64,000 nt of DNA from Promicromonospora umidemergens (lineage in GTDB: Bacteria; Actinomycetota; Actinomycetes; Actinomycetales; Cellulomonadaceae). Position numbers and translations under genes: made by a program. Below the pieces are notes generated by a model. It made no database searches, was not told where the DNA came from, and saw nothing but the letters and a program-made list of their open reading frames with translations. The stretch spans positions 18,353-82,352 of the forward strand of contig NZ_JAMTCT010000024.1 in assembly GCF_024171995.1 (NCBI RefSeq), given 5' to 3'. Shown here one piece after another: positions 8,450-16,434 of the stretch; the stretch's first letter is position 1; each line of letters starts with the position of its first letter.

Positions 8450-9365
8450 CCACCAGCACCACCACGGTGCGCACGCCGAACAGGGCAACCGGCGGCGCCT
8501 GGCGTTCGCGTTCGGGATCACGGCGGCGGTCTTCCTGGCCCAGGCGGTCGGCGCCGTGGTCACGGGCAGCCTCGCGCTCCTGGTCGACACCGGGCACATG
8601 CTCACCGACGTCGCGGGCCTCGGTATCGCGCTGTTCGCGGCGTCGCTCGCGCTGCGGCCGCCGTCGCCGCGCAGGACGTGGGGCTTCCGGCGGGCCGAGA
8701 TCCTGGCGGCGCTGGCCCAGGCCGCCGTGCTGCTCGCCGTCGGCATCTACGCGCTGATCGAGGGGGTGGGCCGCCTGACCGGCCCGGCACAGGCGCCCGG
8801 GCCGGGCCTGCTGGTGTTCGGCATCGTCGGCCTGGTCGGGAACGTCGTGGCGCTGCTGGTGCTGGCGGGCGGCAGGTCGGCGTCGCTCAACCTGCGGGCC
8901 GCCTTCCTCGAGGTGGCGAACGACGCGCTCGGGTCGGTCGCGGTGATCGTGGCGGCCGTGGTGATCGCGACCACCGGGTGGCAGCGGGCCGACGCCGTCG
9001 CCGGGCTCGTCATCGCGGTGCTGATCCTGCCACGGGCGGCGAAGGTCCTGGCCGACTCGGCGAACGTGCTGCTGGAGTCCACGCCTGCCGGGATCGACCT
9101 CGACCTGGTGCGGGCCCGGCTGCTGGAGGTGGAGAACGTCGAGTCGGTGCACGACCTGCACGCCTCCCTCGTCGCCACCGGCCTGCCGACCATCAGCGCG
9201 CACGTGGTGGTGCGGGACGCCTGCTTCCGCGACGGGCACGCCCCGCCGGTCCTCGACGCCCTGCAGCGGTGCGTGGCCACCGAGTTCGACGTTCCGGTCG
9301 AGCACTCGACCTTCCAGCTCGAACCGGCCGAGCACGCGCGCCACGAGGCGCCGACGCACGCGTGA
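8442..9365 (+). CDS. Cation diffusion facilitator heavy-metal exporter (CzcD/ZitB type)
   Basis: 307 aa from ATG 8442, preceded by a GGGAGG ribosome-binding site; upstream in-frame ATGs lie in the previous gene's His/Asp tail. N-terminal HQHHHGAHAEQ, six membrane segments, metal-site motifs HMLTDVAGL (site-A HxxxD, about 46-50) and AFLEVANDALGS, plus a cytoplasmic C-terminal domain (ESVHDLHASLVATGLPTISAHVVV). Expected to export Zn(II)/Cd(II)/Co(II) by proton antiport. Third gene of the arsR-CDF-CDF operon; a hairpin at 9366-9412 ends the unit. Confidence 0.92.
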   Translation: MADHQHHHGAHAEQGNRRRLAFAFGITAAVFLAQAVGAVVTGSLALLVDTGHMLTDVAGLGIALFAASLALRPPSPRRTWGFRRAEILAALAQAAVLLAVGIYALIEGVGRLTGPAQAPGPGLLVFGIVGLVGNVVALLVLAGGRSASLNLRAAFLEVANDALGSVAVIVAAVVIATTGWQRADAVAGLVIAVLILPRAAKVLADSANVLLESTPAGIDLDLVRARLLEVENVESVHDLHASLVATGLPTISAHVVVRDACFRDGHAPPVLDALQRCVATEFDVPVEHSTFQLEPAEHARHEAPTHA

Positions 9366-9412
9366 CGGCGCCCGGCGGGCCCGGCGTCGACCCGGGCCGG
9401 GCTGCGGCGCCG
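9366..9412. terminator. GC-rich double-stem hairpin between convergent CDF and tetR genes
   Basis: Outer arms CGGCGCC (9366-9372) and GGCGCCG (9406-9412) enclose inner arms GGCCCGG (9378-9384) and CCGGGCC (9392-9398) with a 7-base loop. It fills the 48-base gap between two convergent stops. No T tract. Confidence 0.55.
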
Positions 9413-9413
9413 G

Positions 9414-10034
9414 TCAGCCCGCCGGTGTGCTCGCCGGACCGCAGACGCGCTCGACCAGGTAGCGCCAGCCCGCGTCGAAGGAGGCGGTGAGCGCGGGTCG
9501 GTCCAGCTCGGGGGTATCGAAGAGCTGGAGCAGGAGCGGCCCCTCCAGCGCGGACGTGAGCTGGCCGGCGAGCAGGTCGACGTCGGCCCCCGGCAGGTCG
9601 AGCTCGCGCAGCAGCACCCGGATGTGGATCTGGGACATCGGCGGGCGGCGGCCGCCCGGCTGGCGGCCGCCGACCGCGGCGCGGGCGATGTCCTGGTTCT
9701 CCGCGAGGAAGCGGATGCGGGCGGATCCGTAGGCGACGAGGCGGTCGACCGGCGGGGCGCCGGGGCCGAGCGGCGGCGGGCCCGAGAGGATCTCCTGCTG
9801 CAGCGCGCGCTCGTTGTCGTCCAGGAGCGCCTGGAAGATTCCCGCCCGGGTCCCGAACCGCCGGAACACCGTGCCCTTGCCCAGCCCGGAGCGCTCGGCG
9901 AGCCGGTCCATCGTGAGGCAGCCCGGCCTGTCCTCCGCCAAGAGCTCGCGCGCGGTGGCGAGCAGCCGCTGCCGGTTGCGCGCCGCGTCGGCGCGCTCGG
10001 GGTGCGGAGCGCCCCAGGTCAGCGGTGTACTCAT
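9414..10034 (-). CDS. TetR-family transcriptional regulator
   Basis: 206 aa. TetR HTH at residues about 20-66 (RQRLLATARELLAEDRPGCLTMDRLAERSGLGKGTVFRRFGTRAGIF, read in parts), then a helical ligand domain. It is divergent from the deazaflavin nitroreductase with 85 bases between starts, the usual arrangement for a local repressor of that gene. A CCGGT...ACCGG inverted repeat at 10074-10090 lies between them and could be the operator. Ligand unknown. Confidence 0.85.
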   Translation of the reverse strand: MSTPLTWGAPHPERADAARNRQRLLATARELLAEDRPGCLTMDRLAERSGLGKGTVFRRFGTRAGIFQALLDDNERALQQEILSGPPPLGPGAPPVDRLVAYGSARIRFLAENQDIARAAVGGRQPGGRRPPMSQIHIRVLLRELDLPGADVDLLAGQLTSALEGPLLLQLFDTPELDRPALTASFDAGWRYLVERVCGPASTPAG

Positions 10035-10119
10035 TTCCGGATGCTATCGGGAATCGGGTAAGCGGGGTAAAGTCCGGTTATGTCGACCGGTACGGCCGAC
10101 CGAGACTGTGGAGGACGAC

Positions 10120-10551
10120 ATGGCAGACATGAACACCGGTGTCATCGAGGCGTTCCGGGCGAACGCGGGCGTGCTGGGCGACGACGTCGCGGGCGGGCAC
10201 TTCACCGGCAAGCGCCTGGTGCTGCTGCACCACGTGGGCCGGGCCAGCGGCAAGGAGTACGTGACGCCGCTCGTGGCCGCGACCGACGGCGACGCCTACG
10301 TGGTCACCGGCTCGCTCGGTGGCGCGCCCAAGGACCCGGCCTGGGTGGCGAACGTCGAGGACGGCCCCGGCGAGACCACCATCGAGGTCGAGGACAGGAC
10401 CATCCGGGTGAAGGCCACCGTGGTCCGGGCGGGGGAGCCCGACTGGGAGCGGCTCTACGGCATCTGGGCCGAGTACTGGCCGGACGCCAAGGAGTACGAG
10501 ACCCACACCGACCGCAAGTTCCCCGTCATCCGGCTCGAGCCGAGCGCCTGA
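10120..10551 (+). CDS. Deazaflavin (F420)-dependent nitroreductase family protein
   Basis: 143 aa. Contains the family core RLVLLHHVGRASGKEYVTPLVA (residues about 26-48), GDAYVVTGSLGGAPKDPAWVANV and a TIRVKATVV strand, typical of Ddn-like F420H2-dependent or related quinone/nitro reductases of actinobacteria. Start chosen at ATG 10120 behind GGAGG; other ATGs lie nearby but lack such a site. Soluble, single domain. The physiological substrate cannot be read from the sequence. The divergent TetR gene probably controls it. Confidence 0.85.
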   Translation: MADMNTGVIEAFRANAGVLGDDVAGGHFTGKRLVLLHHVGRASGKEYVTPLVAATDGDAYVVTGSLGGAPKDPAWVANVEDGPGETTIEVEDRTIRVKATVVRAGEPDWERLYGIWAEYWPDAKEYETHTDRKFPVIRLEPSA

Positions 10552-10572
10552 GCTCGCCCGCTCGGCTTCCCG

Positions 10573-11697
10573 TCAGCCGACGGACCGGACGAACTCCCGG
10601 ACGCGCGCCGCCATCTCGCCGGGCACCTCGCCGACCGTGAAGTGTCCGCCCTCCGCCAGGCGGTCGAACACGTGCAGGTCGAGGTAGTGGCGGCGCGCGA
10701 GCGACTCGGGGTACGTCCGCTCGTGCAGCTGGACGAACACGGCCGCAGGCACCCCGGTGGGCGGGATCGGGCCGGGCTGGTCGGCGCCCTCGTAGTACGG
10801 CCGGAACGACGACGCGATCGTCTGCGTCGCCCAGTAGATGGTCGCCTCGGTGAGGATGCGGTCCCGCGAGATGCGGCGTTCCACCGCGGCGGGGTCGCCC
10901 GGCGGGGTGTCGCTCCACTCGACCAGCTTCTCGGTGAGCCACGCGAGCAGGCCGGCGGGGGAGTCGTTGAGAGCGGTCGCGAGGGTGTCGGGCCGGGTGG
11001 CCTGGAGGTGCCCGTAGGCGCCGTCGGTCCGGTGCTTCGCGGCGAGCTCGTCGAAGAACTCCTTCGCCGCCGGGTCGGTGAGGGCGGCGCGCTCCTCGTC
11101 GGTGGGGAAGTGCGCGTGCGTGGCCACGATCCCCGCCACGTGCTCCGGGTAGCTGGCGGCGATGAGGTCGCTCACGTTGGCCGTGACGTCCTCGCCGTAG
11201 GTGAAGTACCGCTCGTGGCCGAGCGTCTCCGTCATCAGCGTGTGCATCGTCGCGGCCAGCCGCTTCTCGGACAGCTCGCCCTCCGCGTACGGTGTGGAGA
11301 ACCCGAACCCGGGCAGGCTCGCCACGACGACGTGGAAGTCGGGCAGCAGGTCGGCGAAGTCGAGCTGCAGGGCGAACGTGTGCGGCCAGCCGTGCAGCAC
11401 CAGGAGCGCCGGGGCGTCCGGTCGTTCGGAACGCAGGTGCACGAAGTGCAGGTCGGTGTCGCCGACCTCGGCCAGGAACTGCGGGTGCGTGTTGAGCCAG
11501 GCCTCACGCGCCCGCCAGTCCCAGCTGATCCACTGGTCGACGAGCTCGCGCAGGTAGGCGGCGGTCATGCCCGACGCCGGTCGCCGGGGCGAGTCGTCCG
11601 GGATCCGGCTGCGTGCCAGCCGGTCGCGCAGGTCGGTCAGGACCTGGTCGGGGACGTGGATCGTGAAGGGCCTCGGCTCGCTCAGGGGCTTGCTCAT
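10573..11697 (-). CDS. Epoxide hydrolase family alpha/beta hydrolase
   Basis: 374 aa. An N-terminal epoxide-hydrolase segment (FTIHVPDQVLTDLRDRLARS) precedes the alpha/beta-hydrolase core: oxyanion motif LLVLHGWPHTF, nucleophile region YGEDVTANVSDLIA with Asp in place of Ser as in epoxide hydrolases, and C-terminal catalytic His in AEGGHFTVGEVP. Start set at ATG 11697 (MSKPLSEP); the GTG at 11727 would add ten residues and neither has a good ribosome site. A soluble enzyme that opens epoxides to diols; substrate unknown. Transcribed alone, divergent from the hydroxyproline GntR. Confidence 0.85.
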   Translation of the reverse strand: MSKPLSEPRPFTIHVPDQVLTDLRDRLARSRIPDDSPRRPASGMTAAYLRELVDQWISWDWRAREAWLNTHPQFLAEVGDTDLHFVHLRSERPDAPALLVLHGWPHTFALQLDFADLLPDFHVVVASLPGFGFSTPYAEGELSEKRLAATMHTLMTETLGHERYFTYGEDVTANVSDLIAASYPEHVAGIVATHAHFPTDEERAALTDPAAKEFFDELAAKHRTDGAYGHLQATRPDTLATALNDSPAGLLAWLTEKLVEWSDTPPGDPAAVERRISRDRILTEATIYWATQTIASSFRPYYEGADQPGPIPPTGVPAAVFVQLHERTYPESLARRHYLDLHVFDRLAEGGHFTVGEVPGEMAARVREFVRSVG

Positions 11698-11759
11698 GCA
11701 GGAGACGCTACGACGAGCCTCTGACACCGGGTCGTGTCACGACGACGGACTCAGGCGTA

Positions 11760-11777
11760 GCAGTAGTATATTACTGC
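11760..11777. promoter_or_regulatory. Candidate GntR operator overlapping the hydroxyproline operon promoter
   Basis: GCAGTA (11760-11765) and TACTGC (11772-11777) are perfect inverted halves around the AT-rich spacer GTATAT, which could itself be the -10. It lies 28 bases upstream of the GntR start at 11806. Likely autoregulatory site. Confidence 0.45.
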
Positions 11778-11805
11778 CGTTGTCCGGCCGGCCCGGGAGT
11801 GCCCC

Positions 11806-12486
11806 ATGAGCGCAGCAGCACCGACCCCGTCCCTCCGTCGCCTTCCGCAGGTCGCGAGCCTGCGCGAGCAGGTTCACGGCGCCCTCGTCGCGGCCCTCGT
11901 CACGGGCGAGCTGGAGCCCGGCGAGCTCGTCTCCGTGCCGACCCTCGCCGCGCGGTTCGACGTGTCCGCGACCCCGGTCCGCGAGGCGGTGCTGGACCTG
12001 GAGCGCCGGGGCTTCCTGGAGGCGGTGCGGAACAAGGGGTTCCGCGTCACTCGGGTGAGCGACGAGACGCTGCGGCACGTCGCCGCCGTCCGTCTGGTGA
12101 TCGAGCCGGTCTGGATGGAGCGGCTGGCGGGGTCGTTCCCGGTGGGCCGGCTCCCGGAGCTTCGTGCGCTCGCCGACGAGATCGTCGAGTGCGCGCGCGC
12201 CGGCGACCTGATCGCCTACCTGCAGGCCGACCAGGCGTTCCACCTGCGGCTGACCGCCCTGCTGGGCAACCCGGTGGCCGGCGAGATCGTGTCCGACCTG
12301 CGGGACAGGGCGCGGCTCCTCGGGCTGTCGGCCATGGTCGCTGGCGGCACGCTGGTCGGCTCCGCCCAGGAGCACCATGAGCTGCTCGACCTGCTGGCGG
12401 CCGGCGACGGACCGGGCGCCAGGGCGCTCATGGAACGGCACATCGGGCACTCGCTGGGCACGTGGGCGGGCAGGCCGGAGGACTGA
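11806..12486 (+). CDS. GntR/FCD-family regulator of the hydroxyproline operon
   Basis: 226 aa. GntR HTH at residues about 15-80 (LREQVHGALVAALVTGELEP, FDVSATPVREAVLDLERRGF) and an FCD domain (DQAFHLRLTALLGN; EHHELLDLL; MERHIGHSLG) carrying the metal-binding Asp/His set. First gene of the run leading to the amine oxidoreductase set, 63 bases before the next start, so it probably represses its own operon until hydroxyproline or a pathway intermediate binds. Confidence 0.88.
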   Translation: MSAAAPTPSLRRLPQVASLREQVHGALVAALVTGELEPGELVSVPTLAARFDVSATPVREAVLDLERRGFLEAVRNKGFRVTRVSDETLRHVAAVRLVIEPVWMERLAGSFPVGRLPELRALADEIVECARAGDLIAYLQADQAFHLRLTALLGNPVAGEIVSDLRDRARLLGLSAMVAGGTLVGSAQEHHELLDLLAAGDGPGARALMERHIGHSLGTWAGRPED

Positions 12487-12549
12487 TCGGCCCGGCACGG
12501 GCGCAGCACGGACCGAAGCGGGACCGAGACCAGCCAGCGAGGGGTGGAC

Positions 12550-13761
12550 ATGGCAGCGGACGTCGTGATCGTCGGTGCCGGGATCGTCGGCGCGGCGTGC
12601 GCGCGAGCCCTCGCCCGGGCGGGCGCCCGGGTCGTCGTGCTCGACCGCGGCGCTGCCGCCGCCGGCACGAGCGCCCACGGTGAGGGCAACCTGCTGGTCT
12701 CCGACAAGGGGCCCGGCCCGGAGCTGGAGCTGGCCAAGGTGTCGCTGCGCCGGTGGGCCGTCCTCGCGGACGAGCTGGCGGACGAGCTCGGGCCGCGGTT
12801 CCCGTCCGTCGAGCACGACACCAAGGGCGGTCTCGTGGTCGTCACCTCCGCCGACGGCCTGACCGGCCTGCGCCGGTTCGCCGCTGCCCAGCGGGCTTCC
12901 GGCGTCGAGGCCGTGCAGGTGAGCGCCGACCGGGCCCGCGAGCTCGAGCCGGACCTGGCGCCCGGTGTGCTGGGCGCCGTCCACTATCCGCAGGATGCCC
13001 AGGTGCAGCCCGTGGCGGCCGCGGAGGCCCTGCTCGCCTCAGCGCGCCGAGCCGGCGCCGACGTCCGCACCGGCGTCGAGGTGACCGGCCCGCTGCTCGG
13101 CGCCGGCGGGGCGCTGGCCGGCGTCGCCACCTCGCGGGGCGAGATCCCCGCCGGCGCCGTCGTCGTGGCGGCCGGACCCTGGTCCGGCGAGGTCGCCGAA
13201 CGGCTCGGCTCGCGGATCGCCGTGCGGCCGCGCCGCGGGATGGTGCTCGTGACCACCCCGATGCCCCAGCGCATCCGGCACAAGGTCTACGACGGCGACT
13301 ACTTCGCCGCCACGCAGTCGGCAGGCGCGGAGCTGCAGACGTCCGCCGTCGTCGAGTCGACGCGGGGCGGGACGGTGCTGATCGGGTCGAGCCGGGAGCA
13401 GGTCGGGTTCGACGACCGGCTGCGCACCGAGGTGCTCGCCCAGCTGGCGCGGCGGGCCGTCGCGGTGTTCCCGTTCCTTGCGCGCACCAACGTCATGCGG
13501 TCCTACCTGGGCTTCCGTCCGTACATGCCCGACCACCTCCCGGTGATCGGTCCCGACCCGGCCCGCGCGGGGCTGTGGTTCGCCACCGGGCATGAGGGCG
13601 CCGGTGTCGGGCTGGCCCCCACCACCGGCGACCTGATCGCCGCGCAGCTGCTGGGGCTCGAGCTCCCGGCCGACCCGCGTCCCTTCGCCGTCGACCGGCC
13701 GAGCCTTGCCGAGGCCGAGCCTTGCGCACCCCGACCACCCGTGCAGGAGGTGCGGTCATGA
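12550..13761 (+). CDS. FAD-dependent oxidoreductase, D-hydroxyproline dehydrogenase beta-like subunit
   Basis: 403 aa, DAO/GlcD-type flavoprotein: GAGIVG dinucleotide motif near residues 9-14, VVVLDRGAAAAGTSAHGEGN, and a C-terminal GHEGAGVGLAPTTGDLIA flavin-binding block. The start is ATG 12550 behind GAGGGG; the GTG six bases earlier lies in that site. The stop overlaps the [2Fe-2S] gene start (ATGA), and the third protein overlaps in turn, the layout of heteromeric D-hydroxyproline (or opine/proline) dehydrogenases. It would oxidise cis-4-hydroxy-D-proline to the pyrroline acid. D-hydroxyproline specificity is inferred from the pathway genes alongside. Confidence 0.85.
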   Translation: MAADVVIVGAGIVGAACARALARAGARVVVLDRGAAAAGTSAHGEGNLLVSDKGPGPELELAKVSLRRWAVLADELADELGPRFPSVEHDTKGGLVVVTSADGLTGLRRFAAAQRASGVEAVQVSADRARELEPDLAPGVLGAVHYPQDAQVQPVAAAEALLASARRAGADVRTGVEVTGPLLGAGGALAGVATSRGEIPAGAVVVAAGPWSGEVAERLGSRIAVRPRRGMVLVTTPMPQRIRHKVYDGDYFAATQSAGAELQTSAVVESTRGGTVLIGSSREQVGFDDRLRTEVLAQLARRAVAVFPFLARTNVMRSYLGFRPYMPDHLPVIGPDPARAGLWFATGHEGAGVGLAPTTGDLIAAQLLGLELPADPRPFAVDRPSLAEAEPCAPRPPVQEVRS

Positions 13762-14072
13762 CGTCGTACCGGCTACCCGCGGAGCTCGACCCCGCCCGAC
13801 CTGCCGCAGACAGCCCCCTGACCATCCGGGTGGACGGCGAGCCGGTCACCGGGGCGGCCGGGCAGACGATCGCCGGCGTGCTGCTCGGTGCCGGACGGCG
13901 CCAGTGGCGCACCACCGCCGACGGCGCGCCCCGCGGTGTGTTCTGCGGGATCGGCGTGTGCTTCGACTGTCTCGTCGAGGTCAACGGGCTGCGCGACGTG
14001 CGCGCCTGCCTGCGGCGTGCGCAGGACGGCGACGTCGTGGCCCGCCAGGGCGGATCGGAGGCCACCGCATGA
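13758..14072 (+). CDS. [2Fe-2S] subunit of D-hydroxyproline dehydrogenase (HcnA/gamma-like)
   Basis: 104 aa. A plant-ferredoxin-like fold with Cys63, Cys68, Cys71 and Cys84 (FCGIGVCFDCLVEVNG ... VRACLRRAQDG) holding one [2Fe-2S] cluster. It is overlapped at both ends by flavoprotein genes (ATGA at 13758-13761 and 14069-14072), so the three subunits should be made in fixed ratio. It carries electrons between the two flavoproteins. Confidence 0.9.
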   Translation: MTSYRLPAELDPARPAADSPLTIRVDGEPVTGAAGQTIAGVLLGAGRRQWRTTADGAPRGVFCGIGVCFDCLVEVNGLRDVRACLRRAQDGDVVARQGGSEATA

Positions 14073-15496
14073 GGAACGTGGTCGTGGTCGGCGCGGGACC
14101 AGCGGGGCTCGCTGCCGCCCGGGCGGCAGCGGTGGCCGGGGCGCAGGTCACGCTGCTCGACGCCGCCGACGGGCTCGGCGGCCAGTACTGGCGCCACCTG
14201 CCTGCCGACCGGCCGGCCGCCCGTGAAGGCGTGCTGCACCACAGGTGGGCGACGTTCGGCGGGCTGAGCGACGTGCTGCGCGCGCACCCCGCCGTGACGG
14301 TGCTCCCGTCGGCGCAGGTGTGGTCCCTCGAACGCCTCGACGGTGGCGTCCGCCTCAACGTCCTGCTCGGGGAGCCCGACGGCGCGGGGCGCTCGGCCCG
14401 GACGTTCGAGCCGGACGCCCTGGTGCTGGCGACCGGCGCCCACGACCGGACCCTGCCGTTCCCCGGCTGGCAGCTCCCCGGCGTCTGCTCGGCCGGGGCG
14501 GCGCAGGCGCTGGCGAAGGGAGAGTGGGTCGCCGTCGGACGGCGCGTCGTCGTCGCAGGCGCCGGGCCGTTCCTCCTCCCCGTCGCGGCGTCGCTGCTGC
14601 GGACCGGTGCCACCGTCGTCGGCGTGCACGAGGCCGGCCGGGTCGGCGCCCTCGCGCGCGGCTGGCTGAGCCGGCCCTGGGAGCTCGCCGGTGCGGCCGG
14701 AAAGGCCGGCGAGCTCGCCGGATACGTCCGTGACCTGGTGCGCCACTCCGTGCCGTGGCGGCCTGGCGAGGCAGTGGTGGCCGCGCACGGCGACGGTCAG
14801 GTCGAAGCGGTGACCGTGGCCCGCCTGGACGAGCGCTGGGCTCCGGTCGCCGGGACGGAGCGGGTGGTCGAGGCCGACGCGGCGTGCGTCAGCCACGGCT
14901 TCACGCCGCGTCTCGAGCTGGCGATCGCTGCCGGGTGCGCTCTCGCGCCGAGCCGGTTCGTGGTCGTCGACGACAGCCAGGCCACGTCCGTCCCCGGAGT
15001 GTGGGCCGCCGGCGAGCTCACGGGCATCGGCGGCGCCGACGCCGCGCTCGCCGAGGGTGCCGTGGCCGGGACGGCGGCCGCGGGCGGCGACACCGGTGCG
15101 GCCGCCGCCCGCCGGGCCGTCCGTGCGCGGGACCGGGCGCGCGGCTTCGCTGCCCGCATCGAGGCGGCGCACGGTGTGGGCGGCGGGTGGACCGGCTGGC
15201 TGCGTGACGACACCGTCGTCTGCCGCTGCGAGGAGACCACCTACGGCCGCGTCCGCGAGGTGGTGGAGCTGACCGGGTCGCACGAGACCCGCTCGGTGAA
15301 GCTCACGAGCCGCGCAGGGCTCGGCCCGTGCCAGGCACGGATGTGCGGCCGCACGCTCCAGGAGCTCCTTGGCGATCCGACGCCGTCCGTCGACCGCCGT
15401 CCCCTCGTCGTCCCGGTACGGCTCGGCGACCTCGCCGCGCTGCGCTCGGCGGCACCGACCCCCGCAGCACCCCGACCCGGAGGAGACCGGACATGA
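14069..15496 (+). CDS. NAD(P)/FAD-dependent oxidoreductase, D-hydroxyproline dehydrogenase alpha-like (HcnB/OoxA type)
   Basis: 475 aa. FAD motif GAGPAG at residues 8-13, LLDAADGLGGQYWRH, a second Rossmann motif (VVVAGAGPFLLPVAASLL), and a C-terminal BFD-like [2Fe-2S] domain with Cys385, Cys387 (VCRCEETTYGRV), Cys421 and Cys426 (GPCQARMCG). This matches the HcnB/OoxA-type alpha subunit. A longer upstream frame exists but runs through the iron-sulfur gene. The stop overlaps the DapA-family gene (ATGA). Passes electrons toward the respiratory chain with its partners. Confidence 0.87.
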   Translation: MRNVVVVGAGPAGLAAARAAAVAGAQVTLLDAADGLGGQYWRHLPADRPAAREGVLHHRWATFGGLSDVLRAHPAVTVLPSAQVWSLERLDGGVRLNVLLGEPDGAGRSARTFEPDALVLATGAHDRTLPFPGWQLPGVCSAGAAQALAKGEWVAVGRRVVVAGAGPFLLPVAASLLRTGATVVGVHEAGRVGALARGWLSRPWELAGAAGKAGELAGYVRDLVRHSVPWRPGEAVVAAHGDGQVEAVTVARLDERWAPVAGTERVVEADAACVSHGFTPRLELAIAAGCALAPSRFVVVDDSQATSVPGVWAAGELTGIGGADAALAEGAVAGTAAAGGDTGAAAARRAVRARDRARGFAARIEAAHGVGGGWTGWLRDDTVVCRCEETTYGRVREVVELTGSHETRSVKLTSRAGLGPCQARMCGRTLQELLGDPTPSVDRRPLVVPVRLGDLAALRSAAPTPAAPRPGGDRT

Positions 15497-16419
15497 ACCA
15501 GCGCTTCGACCTCGGCGGCGTGATCGTCGCTACCACCCTCGCCTTCACGCCGGACGACTCCGCACCGGCGGGGCTCGCCGTCGACTACGACCGCTTCGCC
15601 GCGCACTGCGAGCTCCTGCTCGACAACGGCTGCCGGGGTGTGGGCCCGAACGGCTCGCTGGGGGAGTACTCGTCGCTGACCGACGACGAGCGCCGCCGCG
15701 TGGTCCAGACCGCCGTCCGGACGGTGGGGGACCGCGGCCTCGTCGTCGCGGGGGTGCACGGCGTCGGCTCGCACCAGGCCAGGCAGTGGGCCGAGCTCGC
15801 GGCGCAGGACGGGGCCGACGCCGTCCTGCTCCTGCCGCCCACCATCTACCGTGCGAACCGCTCCGAGGTGCTCGCCCACTACGCCGCCGTCAACGAGGTG
15901 GGCATCCCGATCATGGTCTACAACAACCCGTTCGACACCAAGGTCGACCTGACCCCGGACCTTCTCGCCGAGCTTGCGCAGCTCGAGAACGTGGTGGCCG
16001 TGAAGGAGTTCTCCGGCGACGTGCGGCGCGTGCTGGAGATCAAGGAGCTCGCCCCGGACCTTGACGTGATCGCCGGCGCCGACGACCTGCTCTTCGAGTC
16101 GCTGGTGGCGGGCGCGACCGGCTGGTTCGCCGGCTACCCGAACGCGTTCCCGCGCGAGGCCGTCGAGATCTACACCCTGGTCGCCGACGGCAGGATCGCC
16201 GAGGCCCGGGAGCTGTACTCGCATCTCGTGCCGGCGTTCCGGTGGGACTCCCGGACCGAGTTCGTGCAGGCGATCAAGCTCTCGATCGACCTGGCCGGGC
16301 AGAGCTACGGCGGGCCGACCCGCCCGCCGCGCGGTCCGCTCAGCGCCGAGCACGAGGCCCAGGTGCGCAAGGACACCGAGGCGGCGCTCAGCTACATCGC
16401 CACCCGAACCCCTCGTTGA
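15493..16419 (+). CDS. DapA-family lyase/deaminase of hydroxyproline catabolism
   Basis: 308 aa TIM-barrel of the dihydrodipicolinate synthase family with Schiff-base Lys171 (VAVKEFSGD) and Tyr143 (MVYNNP). The usual GTTGE loop reads GPNGSLGEY. In hydroxyproline operons this family supplies pyrroline-4-hydroxy-2-carboxylate deaminase, giving 2-ketoglutarate semialdehyde; the position between the dehydrogenase and the Hyp epimerase supports that role. Substrate inferred from context. No ketoglutarate semialdehyde dehydrogenase is in the window. Confidence 0.82.
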   Translation: MNQRFDLGGVIVATTLAFTPDDSAPAGLAVDYDRFAAHCELLLDNGCRGVGPNGSLGEYSSLTDDERRRVVQTAVRTVGDRGLVVAGVHGVGSHQARQWAELAAQDGADAVLLLPPTIYRANRSEVLAHYAAVNEVGIPIMVYNNPFDTKVDLTPDLLAELAQLENVVAVKEFSGDVRRVLEIKELAPDLDVIAGADDLLFESLVAGATGWFAGYPNAFPREAVEIYTLVADGRIAEARELYSHLVPAFRWDSRTEFVQAIKLSIDLAGQSYGGPTRPPRGPLSAEHEAQVRKDTEAALSYIATRTPR

Positions 16420-16434
16420 GCGACAGGAGGCGCC

